From Nocardioides zeae (GTDB lineage: Bacteria > Actinomycetota > Actinomycetes > Propionibacteriales > Nocardioidaceae), in assembly GCF_010686755.1 (NCBI RefSeq), contig NZ_JAAGXA010000004.1:263110-327109 (forward strand): a stretch of DNA of 64,000 nucleotides, in the 5' to 3' direction. Made by a program: the position numbers and the translations under genes. Under the pieces are notes generated by a model. That model worked only from the letters and a program-made list of their open reading frames with translations. It made no database searches and was not told the DNA's origin. The first letter of the stretch is position 1. Each line of letters starts with the position of its first letter. Shown piece after piece: positions 33,991 to 41,525 of this stretch.

Positions 33991-34669
33991 GGGTGCTGAG
34001 CACCTGCGCGACCTCGCGCAGGTGCTCGGCCATCCGCTCCCGTGCGCCCGCACCGTCGCCGTCCTCGATCGCCTCGAGGATGCGGCGGTGCTCCGCGTTG
34101 GAGGCCTCCCGTCGGTGGGCGACGAGGTTGACGACCTCCGACTGCTGGCTCAGCGCCTCGCGGGCGTCGGCCACGACCTTGCGGAACAGCAGGTTGCCCG
34201 ACGCCTCGGCGATGGCCGAGTGGAAGCGCGAGTCGAGCTCGGTCCACGCGTGGGGGTCCTCCTCGACGTCCATCTCCGCGGCGATGGCGACGAGCGCTTC
34301 CAGCTGCTCCGGCGTACGCCGCTCCGCCGCCCACCCCGCCGACGGGACCTCGATGAAGGGGCGCGCCTCCATCAGGTCGCGCGCCGAGTAGGAGCCGTAG
34401 GTGAGCTCGGGGGCGGGGGAGGTGGCCACGACGTACGTGCCGCTGCCGGTGCGTGTGCGGGTCAGGCCCAGGGCTTGCGTGGACCGGAGCGCCTCGCGGA
34501 CCACCGGGCGGCTCACGCCGTAGCGCGTCGCGAGCCCGGCCTCGGCCGGGAGGCGGGTGCCGACCGGCAGCGAGCCCGACTCGATCGCGGCGCGCAGGTC
34601 GTCGAAGACGGCCTCGGCGGCGTTCTTGCGGTTGATCGCGACGGGGCGGTCGAGCCATCCCTCGGTCAT
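33962..34669 (-). CDS. GntR family regulator (FCD domain)
   Basis: A 235-aa regulator with an N-terminal winged helix (GTRLPAEAGLATRYGVSRPVVREALRSTQALGLTRTRTGSGTYV) and a C-terminal FCD ligand-binding domain (DLMEARPFIEVPSAGWAAER, then ELDSRFHSAIAEASGN with the metal/ligand His, and a late EHRRILEAI). Its 3' end overlaps the aspA coding end by 29 bp on the opposite strand. The paired CTGTNNGACAG operators in the ansP-aspA gap are the probable targets, with an acid such as aspartate or fumarate as effector (inference). Confidence 0.87.
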   Translation of the reverse strand: MTEGWLDRPVAINRKNAAEAVFDDLRAAIESGSLPVGTRLPAEAGLATRYGVSRPVVREALRSTQALGLTRTRTGSGTYVVATSPAPELTYGSYSARDLMEARPFIEVPSAGWAAERRTPEQLEALVAIAAEMDVEEDPHAWTELDSRFHSAIAEASGNLLFRKVVADAREALSQQSEVVNLVAHRREASNAEHRRILEAIEDGDGAGARERMAEHLREVAQVLSTLMDGSTPPG

Positions 34670-34756
34670 CGCACCTCCCCCTCGCCGCGCAGGTGCAGCA
34701 GCCTATCCCGCGCGGAGCCGGTGGCACGACGGCGCCGGGGCGTCATGCCACCGCGG

Positions 34757-34903
34757 TCATCTCCATTTGTCTCCGTGGACCTTGCAGACCTGGCCGGTCC
34801 CGTCGCAGTAGGAGCACTCCCGGAAGATGGCCCCCTTGCCGCTGCCGTCGCACCCGCTGCACCTCGTCAGCGCACTGTCGCACTGCTTGCACCTGGCCGC
34901 CAT
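34757..34903 (-). CDS. Small DnaJ-like zinc-ribbon protein
   Basis: A 48-aa protein with three Cys pairs: CKQC (5-8), CSGCDGSGKG (15-24) and CSYCDGTGQVC (30-40), then His43. CxxCxGxG units are those of the DnaJ zinc-finger domain, so it should bind one or two zinc ions. It might be a stand-alone chaperone-like or redox peptide. An in-frame upstream ATG would give 64 aa but adds no recognisable sequence. It is divergent from the alkane hydroxylase operon. Confidence 0.7.
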   Translation of the reverse strand: MAARCKQCDSALTRCSGCDGSGKGAIFRECSYCDGTGQVCKVHGDKWR

Positions 34904-35006
34904 CCGTCGCCCCCTGTCTGGATCGAGTCCGTCTCGAGGACGTTCTACCATTCATAGATGGTGATGGCAATCAAGGCCCGCGGCGATCCGTGGAGGGGGG
35001 CACGCT

Positions 35007-35066
35007 GCTTTACATTCCGCTCCCTCTTGTCAAACGCTTTACATCTCCCTATGGTTTGTCAAACGC
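35007..35066. promoter_or_regulatory. Tandem 29-bp operator upstream of alkB
   Basis: Two adjacent 29-bp units (35007-35035 and 35036-35064) both begin GCTTTACAT and end TTGTCAAAC, with different middles. The junction forms the CG-centred near-palindrome TGTCAAACGCTTTACA (35028-35043). The region is AT-richer than its surroundings and ends 41 bp before the alkB ATG, so it is probably the regulator-binding and promoter region. Confidence 0.6.
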
Positions 35067-35107
35067 CCGACGTGAGCGGGGCCACACGACAGCAAGGGAG
35101 CCGGCGG

Positions 35108-36613
35108 ATGGCAGACGTGGAGAGGGTGGCGGGCACGGTGCCCGCCGGCTCGACGGAGCAGTGGAAGGACCGCAAGCGCTACCTCTGGCTGATCGGCCTG
35201 GTCGTGCCGTCCCTGGCGTTCGTCGCCATCGGGATGTGGGGCCTGACCGGCTGGGGCGTGTGGCTCTGGCTCGGCCCCGTCGTCATCCTCGGGATCGTCC
35301 CGGCGATCGACCTGATGACCGGTCTCGACCGCTCCAACCCGCCCGACGACGTCATCGAGCAGCTGGAGCAGGACCGCTACTACCGCTGGATCACCTACCT
35401 GTTCCTCCCCATCCAGTACGCCGGGTTCGTCGCCGCGATGTGGATGGTCGCGGGCGGCGAGGTGTTCGGCCAGACCCTCGCGACCTGGGAGAAGGTCGGC
35501 ATCGCGATCTCGATCGGCTGCATCGGCGGGATCGGCATCAACACCGCGCACGAGCTGGGCCACAAGAAGGAGGCCAACGAGCGCTGGCTCTCGAAGGTCG
35601 CGCTCGCGCAGAGCTTCTACGGCCACTTCTACATCGAGCACAACCGCGGCCACCACGTGCGCGTCGCGACGCCGGAGGACCCGGCCAGCTCGCGGCTCGG
35701 CGAGACCTTCTACCGCTTCTGGCCGCGCACCGTCCTGGGCTCGCTGCGCAGCGCCTGGGAGCTCGAGGCGAAGCGCTACCGCCGCAAGGGCACGCACCCG
35801 TTCCACCCCGGCAACGACGTGCTCAACGCGTGGGTCATGTCGGCCGTGCTGTGGGGCGGCCTCGTGGCGTGGCTGGGGGTCGGGATCCTGCCGTACCTCG
35901 TCGTCCAGGCCGTCGTCGGCTTCTCGCTGCTCGAGGTCGTCAACTACCTGGAGCACTACGGGATGCTGCGCCAGAAGGTCGGCCGCGCGGGCAAGGAGCG
36001 CTACGAGCGCGTGCTGCCGCAGCACTCCTGGAACTCCAACAACATCGCGACCAACGTGCTGCTCTACCACCTGCAGCGCCACAGCGACCACCACGCGAAC
36101 CCGACCCGGCGCTACCAGACCCTGCGGGACTTCGAGGAGTCCCCGGTGCTCCCGACGGGGTACGCCGGCATGATCGTGCTCGCCGCCGTGCCGCCCCTGT
36201 GGCGCCGGGTGATGGACGAGCGGGTGCTGCGCCACGTCGACGGCGACCTCGACCGCATCAACGTCCAGCCCGGCAAGCGCGCCTGGGTTGAGAAGAAGTA
36301 CGGCGCGCGCGCCGCCGCCCTCCGGGCCGAGGCGCGCGACCGGATCGCCGCCGCGGCCGCGCTCGAGGACACCGCCCGCGTGGAGATCGAGGGCCTCGAC
36401 GAGGTGCTCGCCGCGCAGTGCCCCGGGTGCGCCTACGTCTACACGGTCGCCGCGGGCGAGGAGCGCGAGGGCTTCGCCGCCGGCACCGCCTGGGCCGACG
36501 TGCCCGACGACTGGACCTGCCCCGACTGCGGGGTGCGGGACAAGGTCGACTTCGTGCCGGTGGACCCGGACACGGTCGGCTCGGCGACCACCGGGAACAG
36601 GAGCGTGGCATGA
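35108..36613 (+). CDS. alkB: Alkane 1-monooxygenase fused to rubredoxin
   Basis: A 501-aa membrane di-iron hydroxylase for medium- to long-chain n-alkanes. The eight-His set is visible: HELGH (148-152), HNRGHH (178-183) and LQRHSDHH (322-329), plus the AlkB-specific NYLEHYG (279-285). Residues 435-485 are a rubredoxin domain with CPGC (438-441) and CPDC (471-474). Such AlkB-rubredoxin fusions are known in Dietzia and Nocardioides relatives. The ATG at 35108 follows a GGCGG site. The ferredoxin gene overlaps its stop (ATGA). Confidence 0.95.
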   Translation: MADVERVAGTVPAGSTEQWKDRKRYLWLIGLVVPSLAFVAIGMWGLTGWGVWLWLGPVVILGIVPAIDLMTGLDRSNPPDDVIEQLEQDRYYRWITYLFLPIQYAGFVAAMWMVAGGEVFGQTLATWEKVGIAISIGCIGGIGINTAHELGHKKEANERWLSKVALAQSFYGHFYIEHNRGHHVRVATPEDPASSRLGETFYRFWPRTVLGSLRSAWELEAKRYRRKGTHPFHPGNDVLNAWVMSAVLWGGLVAWLGVGILPYLVVQAVVGFSLLEVVNYLEHYGMLRQKVGRAGKERYERVLPQHSWNSNNIATNVLLYHLQRHSDHHANPTRRYQTLRDFEESPVLPTGYAGMIVLAAVPPLWRRVMDERVLRHVDGDLDRINVQPGKRAWVEKKYGARAAALRAEARDRIAAAAALEDTARVEIEGLDEVLAAQCPGCAYVYTVAAGEEREGFAAGTAWADVPDDWTCPDCGVRDKVDFVPVDPDTVGSATTGNRSVA

Positions 36614-36801
36614 GGATCGTGGCGGACCTGGGCAAGTGCGAGGGCCTCGGCATGTGCGAGGCCATGGCACCCGACTTCTTCGAGGTCGACGAGGACGGGG
36701 TGGTCGACGTGCTCGACGCCGAGCCCGGCGAGGAGCACCGCACCGACCTGACCGCCGCGGTCGATGCGTGCCCCGTGCTCGCGCTCACGCTGCAGGGGTG
36801 A
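36610..36801 (+). CDS. [3Fe-4S]-type ferredoxin
   Basis: A 63-aa ferredoxin. Cysteines are at 10, 16 and 54 (CEGLGMC and ACPV). The second Cys of the usual 4Fe motif is missing, which indicates a [3Fe-4S] cluster as in ferredoxins serving actinobacterial P450s. It overlaps the alkB stop by 4 bp. It may pass electrons from the downstream reductase to the fused rubredoxin or to another oxygenase; this route is inference. Confidence 0.88.
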   Translation: MRIVADLGKCEGLGMCEAMAPDFFEVDEDGVVDVLDAEPGEEHRTDLTAAVDACPVLALTLQG

Positions 36802-36811
36802 GGATGGCCGC

Positions 36812-38098
36812 ATGAGCGTGGAGCGGATGGTCGTGGTGGGGGCGTCGCTCGCGGGCCTGCGGGCCGTGGAGGCGGCGCGCCGTGCCGGGTACGACGGGGA
36901 GCTCGTGCTCGTCGGCGACGAGGTCCACGCGCCGTACGACCGCCCGCCGCTGTCCAAGGCCTTCCTCGACCCCGACGGCGAGCGGGGTGCGGGCGCGGTG
37001 GCGCAGTTCCGCAGCGAGGAGGTGCTGCGCGACGAGCTGCGGGTCGACCTGCGCCTCGGCACGCGGGCGACCGGCCTCGACACGACGGCGCGGGAGGTGC
37101 TGCTCGGCGACGAGCGGCTGCCCTACGACGCGCTCGTGATCGCGACCGGGTCGGTGCCGCGGTGGTTGCCCGGCACCGACCCGGCCGGCCCCGACGGCCC
37201 GCTGGAGGGCGTCACCCAGCTCCGTACGGTCGAGGACGCCCGCCGGGTGCGGGAGGCGTTGGAGGCCGGGGCGAGGATCGTCGTCGTGGGCGCCGGGTTC
37301 ATCGGCTCCGAGGTCGCCTCCGCGGCCCGCAAGCGGGGCCTCCCGGTCACCGTCGTCGAGGCGCTCGACGTGCCGCTGACCCGCTCCGTCGGGCCCGAGG
37401 TCGGCGTCGCCTGCGTCGAGCTCCACCGCGCCGCGGGCACCGACCTCCGCCTCGGCGTGGGCGTGGCCGGGCTCGACGAGGAGACGCCGGACGGACCGGA
37501 CGGGCGGCGGCGGGTGCGCGCCGTACGGCTCACCGACGGCACGACGCTGCCCGCCGACCTCGTCGTGCTGGGCATCGGCGTGCGCCCCGCGACGGACTGG
37601 CTCGAGGGCAGCGGCGTCGCGCTCCACGACGGCGACCGCGGCGTGCTCGTCGACGCGACGCTGGCCACGAACGTGCCGGGCGTGTGGGCCGCCGGCGACA
37701 TGGCCCACGTCGAGAACCCGCTCTTCGACGGCGAGCAGCACCGCCTCGAGCACTGGACCAACGCCGCCGACCACGGCGCGGCGGCGGCCCGCCACGCGCT
37801 CGACCCGGCGGCGGCGGAGCCGGTCGTGACGGTGCCGTACTTCTGGTCGGACTGGTACGGCCACCGGCTCCAGTTCGTCGGCACCCCGCGGGCCGACGAG
37901 GCGCGCGTCGTGGTCGACGACCTCGCCACGGGCGGCGGGCTCGTGGTGCTCTACCGGCGCGCGGACCGCGTCGTCGGCGCGTTCGTCGTGGACCTGCCGC
38001 GGGTCGTCATGAAGCTCAGACGGCGTGTGCTCGACCGCGGTCCGTGGAAGGAGGCGGTGGCGTTCGCGACGGGGTCGGAGGTCCCCACGCCCCGCTAG
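36812..38098 (+). CDS. FAD-dependent ferredoxin/rubredoxin reductase
   Basis: A 428-aa NAD(P)H oxidoreductase with two dinucleotide folds: FAD-binding VVGASLAGLRAVEAAR near the N-terminus and NADH-binding VVGAGFIGSEVASAAR around residue 155. Also present are PYDRPPLSK, ATGSVPR and the second FAD motif VWAAGDMAHVENP. It should feed electrons to the rubredoxin or ferredoxin of the alkane hydroxylase. It starts 10 bp after the ferredoxin stop. The last 83 bp overlap the convergent acyltransferase gene. Confidence 0.92.
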   Translation: MSVERMVVVGASLAGLRAVEAARRAGYDGELVLVGDEVHAPYDRPPLSKAFLDPDGERGAGAVAQFRSEEVLRDELRVDLRLGTRATGLDTTAREVLLGDERLPYDALVIATGSVPRWLPGTDPAGPDGPLEGVTQLRTVEDARRVREALEAGARIVVVGAGFIGSEVASAARKRGLPVTVVEALDVPLTRSVGPEVGVACVELHRAAGTDLRLGVGVAGLDEETPDGPDGRRRVRAVRLTDGTTLPADLVVLGIGVRPATDWLEGSGVALHDGDRGVLVDATLATNVPGVWAAGDMAHVENPLFDGEQHRLEHWTNAADHGAAAARHALDPAAAEPVVTVPYFWSDWYGHRLQFVGTPRADEARVVVDDLATGGGLVVLYRRADRVVGAFVVDLPRVVMKLRRRVLDRGPWKEAVAFATGSEVPTPR

Positions 38099-40172
38099 GC
38101 CCGTAGATCCCCAGCTCGCCCAGGCGCTCCGCCACGGCGGGCTCGATCACGCGCTGGTAGGCCTGCGTCATGTGCACGAGATCGTTCTTCACCGGCGTCG
38201 TGCCCACGAACGCGGGGCAGCGGTCCTCGGCGCAGAACCAGTCGCGGCTGTCGACGTAGGTCGCGTCGAGGTCGGCGGCGAGCGCGACCTCCGCCGCGGC
38301 CATCGCCTCCCACGACGCCGTGACCCGCCCCTCGCAGTCGGCGGGGGAGGAGACGCGGCTCCAGCAGTCGGCGACGTTCACGTCGGACGGCGGCGGCGCC
38401 AGGAGCACCACGTGGCCGACCGCGTCGAGCAGCGGCTCCACCTGGGTCGCGGTGCTCGTGCGCCACTCCTCGGGCGTCATCGGCACGCGCTTGCCGATGA
38501 CGGGCCGCGGGACGTACATGTTCGCCACCACCAGCAGGTCGGGCTCGAGGTCGCGGATCGCGTCCGTGGCCAGCTCCTTGCGGTGCTCGCAGCCGGCCAC
38601 GACGTCGGCATCGGGGTGGGCGCGCACCTTGTCGGTGAACGCGCAGCCGAACGCGCCGAGCGCCGTGAGGCTCCAGCCGTCCGGCAGCGTGTCGCGCAGG
38701 GTCACGACGTAGGACAGCGAGATCGAGTCGCCGACGACGACCGCCCGCCGGGTGGCGTCCGGGTCGCCCCAGGTGCAGCCGTCGACGTCGACGTACCCGA
38801 TCTGGCCGCAGCGGTCGACGTCCGCCGGCACGTCCTCCTGCGCGATCGCCTCGTCGACGCCGGGCGAGAGGTCGGCCGGCCAGTCCTCGGTCGCCAGCGC
38901 GACCCGGACGGCGGTCTGGAGGTCGGCGACGGCGGGGGAGTACGCCGCGGCCGTCAGCGCCCGGATCTCGGCGACCTCGGCGGGGTCCGGCGTCGTGCCG
39001 CTGCTGCTCGGCTGCAGCGCGACCACGGTGGTCGTGGCGGCGACGAGCACCGTCGCGACAGCACCGGCGAGGCCGTAGCGGTTGCGCGTGCGCAGACGCC
39101 CGGACCAGCGTGCGTGGCGGAGCGGGTCCTCGACGAGGTGGTACGACGCGGCGGCGAGCCCGAGCGTCAGGAGCGCCACACCGGCGAGGGCCGGGGCGGC
39201 GTCACCCAGGAGCGGCACGCCCAGCACGATCACCGGGAGGTGCCAGAGGTAGAGCGCGTAGGACAGGTCGCCGACGTACCGGCTCACGGGGTTCGTCAGC
39301 GGCCACAGCCACCGCTGCTGACGGTCGGCGTCGGCGCGGGTGCCGGCGGCGAGCACGAGCAGGGTGCCGACGACGGGCAGGAGCGCGCCGGGGGCGGGGA
39401 ACGCGGTGGTCGGCGCGACCCAGCCGACCGCCGCCACGATGCCGGCCAGGCCGGCCCAGGACAGGAGCGGCCGCAGCCGGTCGGGGAGACGGGTGCACGC
39501 ACCGGCGGCGACGGCCAGCAGTGCGCCTGCGGCGAGCTCCCAGGCGCGGGCGGCGGTGGAGAAGTACGCCGCGGCGGGCGCCGTCGCCGTCACGTGCAGG
39601 GCCCAGGCGAGGGAGCCGGCGGCCAGGGCCGCCACGGTGGCGCCCAGCACCCGGCGGGCCTGGCGTGCCCCGGCCGGCGTCGTACGACGCGCCGCGAGCC
39701 CCAGCACCACGGCGAGGAGCGCCGGCCACACGACGTAGAACTGCTCCTCGACCGCGAGCGACCAGAAGTGCTGCAGCGGGGAGGCCGGGCCGTCGGCGCT
39801 GAAGTAGTCGACGGCCTCGGCGGCGACGTGCCAGTTGCCGGCGAAGACCAGCGCCCAGGCGGCGTCGACGGCCGTGTCGCGGGCTCGCGTCGCGCCGAGG
39901 ACGAGAGCACTGGCCGCGACGGTCACCGCGAGCACGAGGACAGCGGCTGGGAGGAGGCGCCGGGCGCGGCGGGCGTAGAAGGACCGGAACGAGATCGTCC
40001 CGGTGCGCTCGTGCTCACGCAGCAGCAGGCCGGTGATGAGGAACCCGGAGACGACGAAGAAGACGTCGACGCCGACGAACCCGCCCGCCGGCCGCCCCGC
40101 CAGGTGGTGGCCGACGACGACGAGCACCGCGAGGGCGCGGAGGCCCTGGATGTCGTTCCGTCCTGCTGGCAC
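38016..40172 (-). CDS. Acyltransferase 3 (OafA/YrhL type) with SGNH domain
   Basis: A 718-aa protein. The N-terminal part (about 1-370) has ten or more membrane helices with the acyltransferase-3 hallmarks: QGLRALAVLVVVGHH, GGFVGVDVFFVVSGFLITGLLL, an RRARRLLP loop and FWSLAVEEQFYVVWP. A periplasmic SGNH-hydrolase-like domain follows, with VVVGDSISLS (nucleophile Ser) and a late DLVHMTQ (catalytic His). Such proteins O-acetylate cell-wall or surface glycans. The Pro/Arg-rich C-terminus lies antisense to the reductase gene end, so its length there is uncertain. The start is a GTG. Confidence 0.9.
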   Translation of the reverse strand: MPAGRNDIQGLRALAVLVVVGHHLAGRPAGGFVGVDVFFVVSGFLITGLLLREHERTGTISFRSFYARRARRLLPAAVLVLAVTVAASALVLGATRARDTAVDAAWALVFAGNWHVAAEAVDYFSADGPASPLQHFWSLAVEEQFYVVWPALLAVVLGLAARRTTPAGARQARRVLGATVAALAAGSLAWALHVTATAPAAAYFSTAARAWELAAGALLAVAAGACTRLPDRLRPLLSWAGLAGIVAAVGWVAPTTAFPAPGALLPVVGTLLVLAAGTRADADRQQRWLWPLTNPVSRYVGDLSYALYLWHLPVIVLGVPLLGDAAPALAGVALLTLGLAAASYHLVEDPLRHARWSGRLRTRNRYGLAGAVATVLVAATTTVVALQPSSSGTTPDPAEVAEIRALTAAAYSPAVADLQTAVRVALATEDWPADLSPGVDEAIAQEDVPADVDRCGQIGYVDVDGCTWGDPDATRRAVVVGDSISLSYVVTLRDTLPDGWSLTALGAFGCAFTDKVRAHPDADVVAGCEHRKELATDAIRDLEPDLLVVANMYVPRPVIGKRVPMTPEEWRTSTATQVEPLLDAVGHVVLLAPPPSDVNVADCWSRVSSPADCEGRVTASWEAMAAAEVALAADLDATYVDSRDWFCAEDRCPAFVGTTPVKNDLVHMTQAYQRVIEPAVAERLGELGIYGPSGAWGPPTPSRTPPPPSTDRGRAHAV

Positions 40173-40229
40173 GGGGTAGTGCTACCAGGCCGGGAGTCCC
40201 GGCGTCCGGGCTATCACTAGGATCGACTC

Positions 40230-40835
40230 ATGGCCGCGGAGCAGATCGGGGAGCCCGCCGCGCCGGGGGAGCCCCTCACCCTGCGCGACCGGATCCTCGA
40301 CGCCGCCACGGTCCTGACCGGCCGGGACGGCTGGGGCAAGGTCACGATGGCGCGGCTCGCGGCCGAGGTGGGCGTCAGTCGCCAGACCGTCTACAACGAG
40401 GTGGGCGGCAAGCCCGACCTGGCCGAGGCGATGGTGCTCAACGAGCTCGCCCGCTTCCTCGCCGAGGTCGACCGGGCGTTCGACGCGCACCCCGACGACA
40501 TCCTCGACGCCCTCCGGGTCGCCTGCCGCGGCATCCTCGAGGTGGCGCAGGACAACGAGCTGCTCCACGCGATCGTCTCCGCGACCCACGGTGCCGAGAC
40601 GGAGCTGCTGCCGCTGCTGACCACCCACGCGGAGTCGCTGCTCGCCACGGCGAGCACGGTGCTGCTCGGCCGGGTCGCGGCGTACGACGTCGACCTGCCC
40701 CCGGCCCAGCTCGCCGCGAGCGTCGACGTCATCGTGCGCACCGTGCTCAGCCACGTCATGCAGCCCGGTGGTTCCCCGGAGGAGACCGCCGAGACGCTCG
40801 TGTGGATCGCCGGGCGCGTGCTGGGGCGGGCGTGA
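40230..40835 (+). CDS. TetR family transcriptional regulator
   Basis: A 201-aa regulator with helix-turn-helix VTMARLAAEVGVSRQTVYNEVGGKPDLAEAMVL. The C-terminal half resembles actinobacterial TetR proteins found near AlkB and lipid genes. It is in an operon with the pyroglutamyl peptidase gene (GTGA overlap). Whether it controls that gene, the divergent acyltransferase or the alkane operon 4 kb away cannot be told; no clear palindrome is seen in its short upstream gap. Confidence 0.86.
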   Translation: MAAEQIGEPAAPGEPLTLRDRILDAATVLTGRDGWGKVTMARLAAEVGVSRQTVYNEVGGKPDLAEAMVLNELARFLAEVDRAFDAHPDDILDALRVACRGILEVAQDNELLHAIVSATHGAETELLPLLTTHAESLLATASTVLLGRVAAYDVDLPPAQLAASVDVIVRTVLSHVMQPGGSPEETAETLVWIAGRVLGRA

Positions 40836-41443
40836 CGGTCCTCGTCACCGGGTTCGAGCCGTTCGCCGGTGACCCCGCCAACCCGTCGGGCGACGTGCTG
40901 CCGCTCCTGGCCGAGGTCTGGACCGGGCCGCAGCCGCTCGTCACCGCGGTGCTGCCCGTCGTGTTCGGGGCCGCGGGTGACCGGCTCGCCGCGCTCGTCG
41001 CCGCGCACGAGCCGTTGCTCGTCGTCGCGCTCGGCCTCGCCGGGGGGCGGCCCGGCGTGACCCCCGAGCGGATCGCGGTCAACCTCGACGACGCGCGCAT
41101 CCCGGACAACGCCGGCGCCCGCCCGTGCGACCTCCCCGTCGTGGCGGGTGCGCCCGCGGCGTACTTCTCCACCCTGCCGGTCAAGGCCGCCACCGCGGCC
41201 CTGCGCGGGGCGGGCGTGCCCGCCGACCTGTCCCACACGGCGGGCAGCTTCATCTGCAACCACGTCTTCTTCCGGCTGCAGCACCTGCTCGCCGGGAGCG
41301 GGGTGCGGTCGGGCTTCGTGCACGTGCCGTCGACCGCCGAGGTCGCGCTGCCCGACCTGGCCCGTGGGCTGGTCGCGATGCTCCGGGCGGTGCTCGACCA
41401 CGACGGCCCCGACCTGCCCGCCGTCGGCGGGATCGTCGACTGA
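40832..41443 (+). CDS. pcp: Pyrrolidone-carboxylate peptidase
   Basis: A 203-aa cysteine peptidase (family C15) that removes N-terminal pyroglutamate from peptides. It has the VTGFEPFAGDPANPS opening and the catalytic residues Glu79 (PERIAVN), Cys142 (SFICNHVFF) and His164 (VHVPS). The GTG start overlaps the TetR stop. It ends 3 bp before a 79-bp repeat. Confidence 0.93.
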   Translation: MTVLVTGFEPFAGDPANPSGDVLPLLAEVWTGPQPLVTAVLPVVFGAAGDRLAALVAAHEPLLVVALGLAGGRPGVTPERIAVNLDDARIPDNAGARPCDLPVVAGAPAAYFSTLPVKAATAALRGAGVPADLSHTAGSFICNHVFFRLQHLLAGSGVRSGFVHVPSTAEVALPDLARGLVAMLRAVLDHDGPDLPAVGGIVD

Positions 41444-41446
41444 CCT

Positions 41447-41525
41447 GCGCCGAGTTGTCACGTACGCCGCGGCGGGGGCCGCGGCCCCCCGGCGGTCGTG
41501 ACAAAGCGGCGGGCCCCCAGGCGCC
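41447..41525. repeat. 79-bp element, family 4, copy 1 (left of the metal cassette)
   Basis: The first 25 bp (from GCGCCGAGTTGTCACG) are identical to copy 2 at 43896-43974, and the right third (CGTGACAA, CGGCGG and CCCCCAGGCGCC) also matches; only the middle differs. Both copies have the same length and direction. The ends can form a long hairpin. This copy lies exactly between the Pcp stop and the ATPase stop. Confidence 0.85.
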
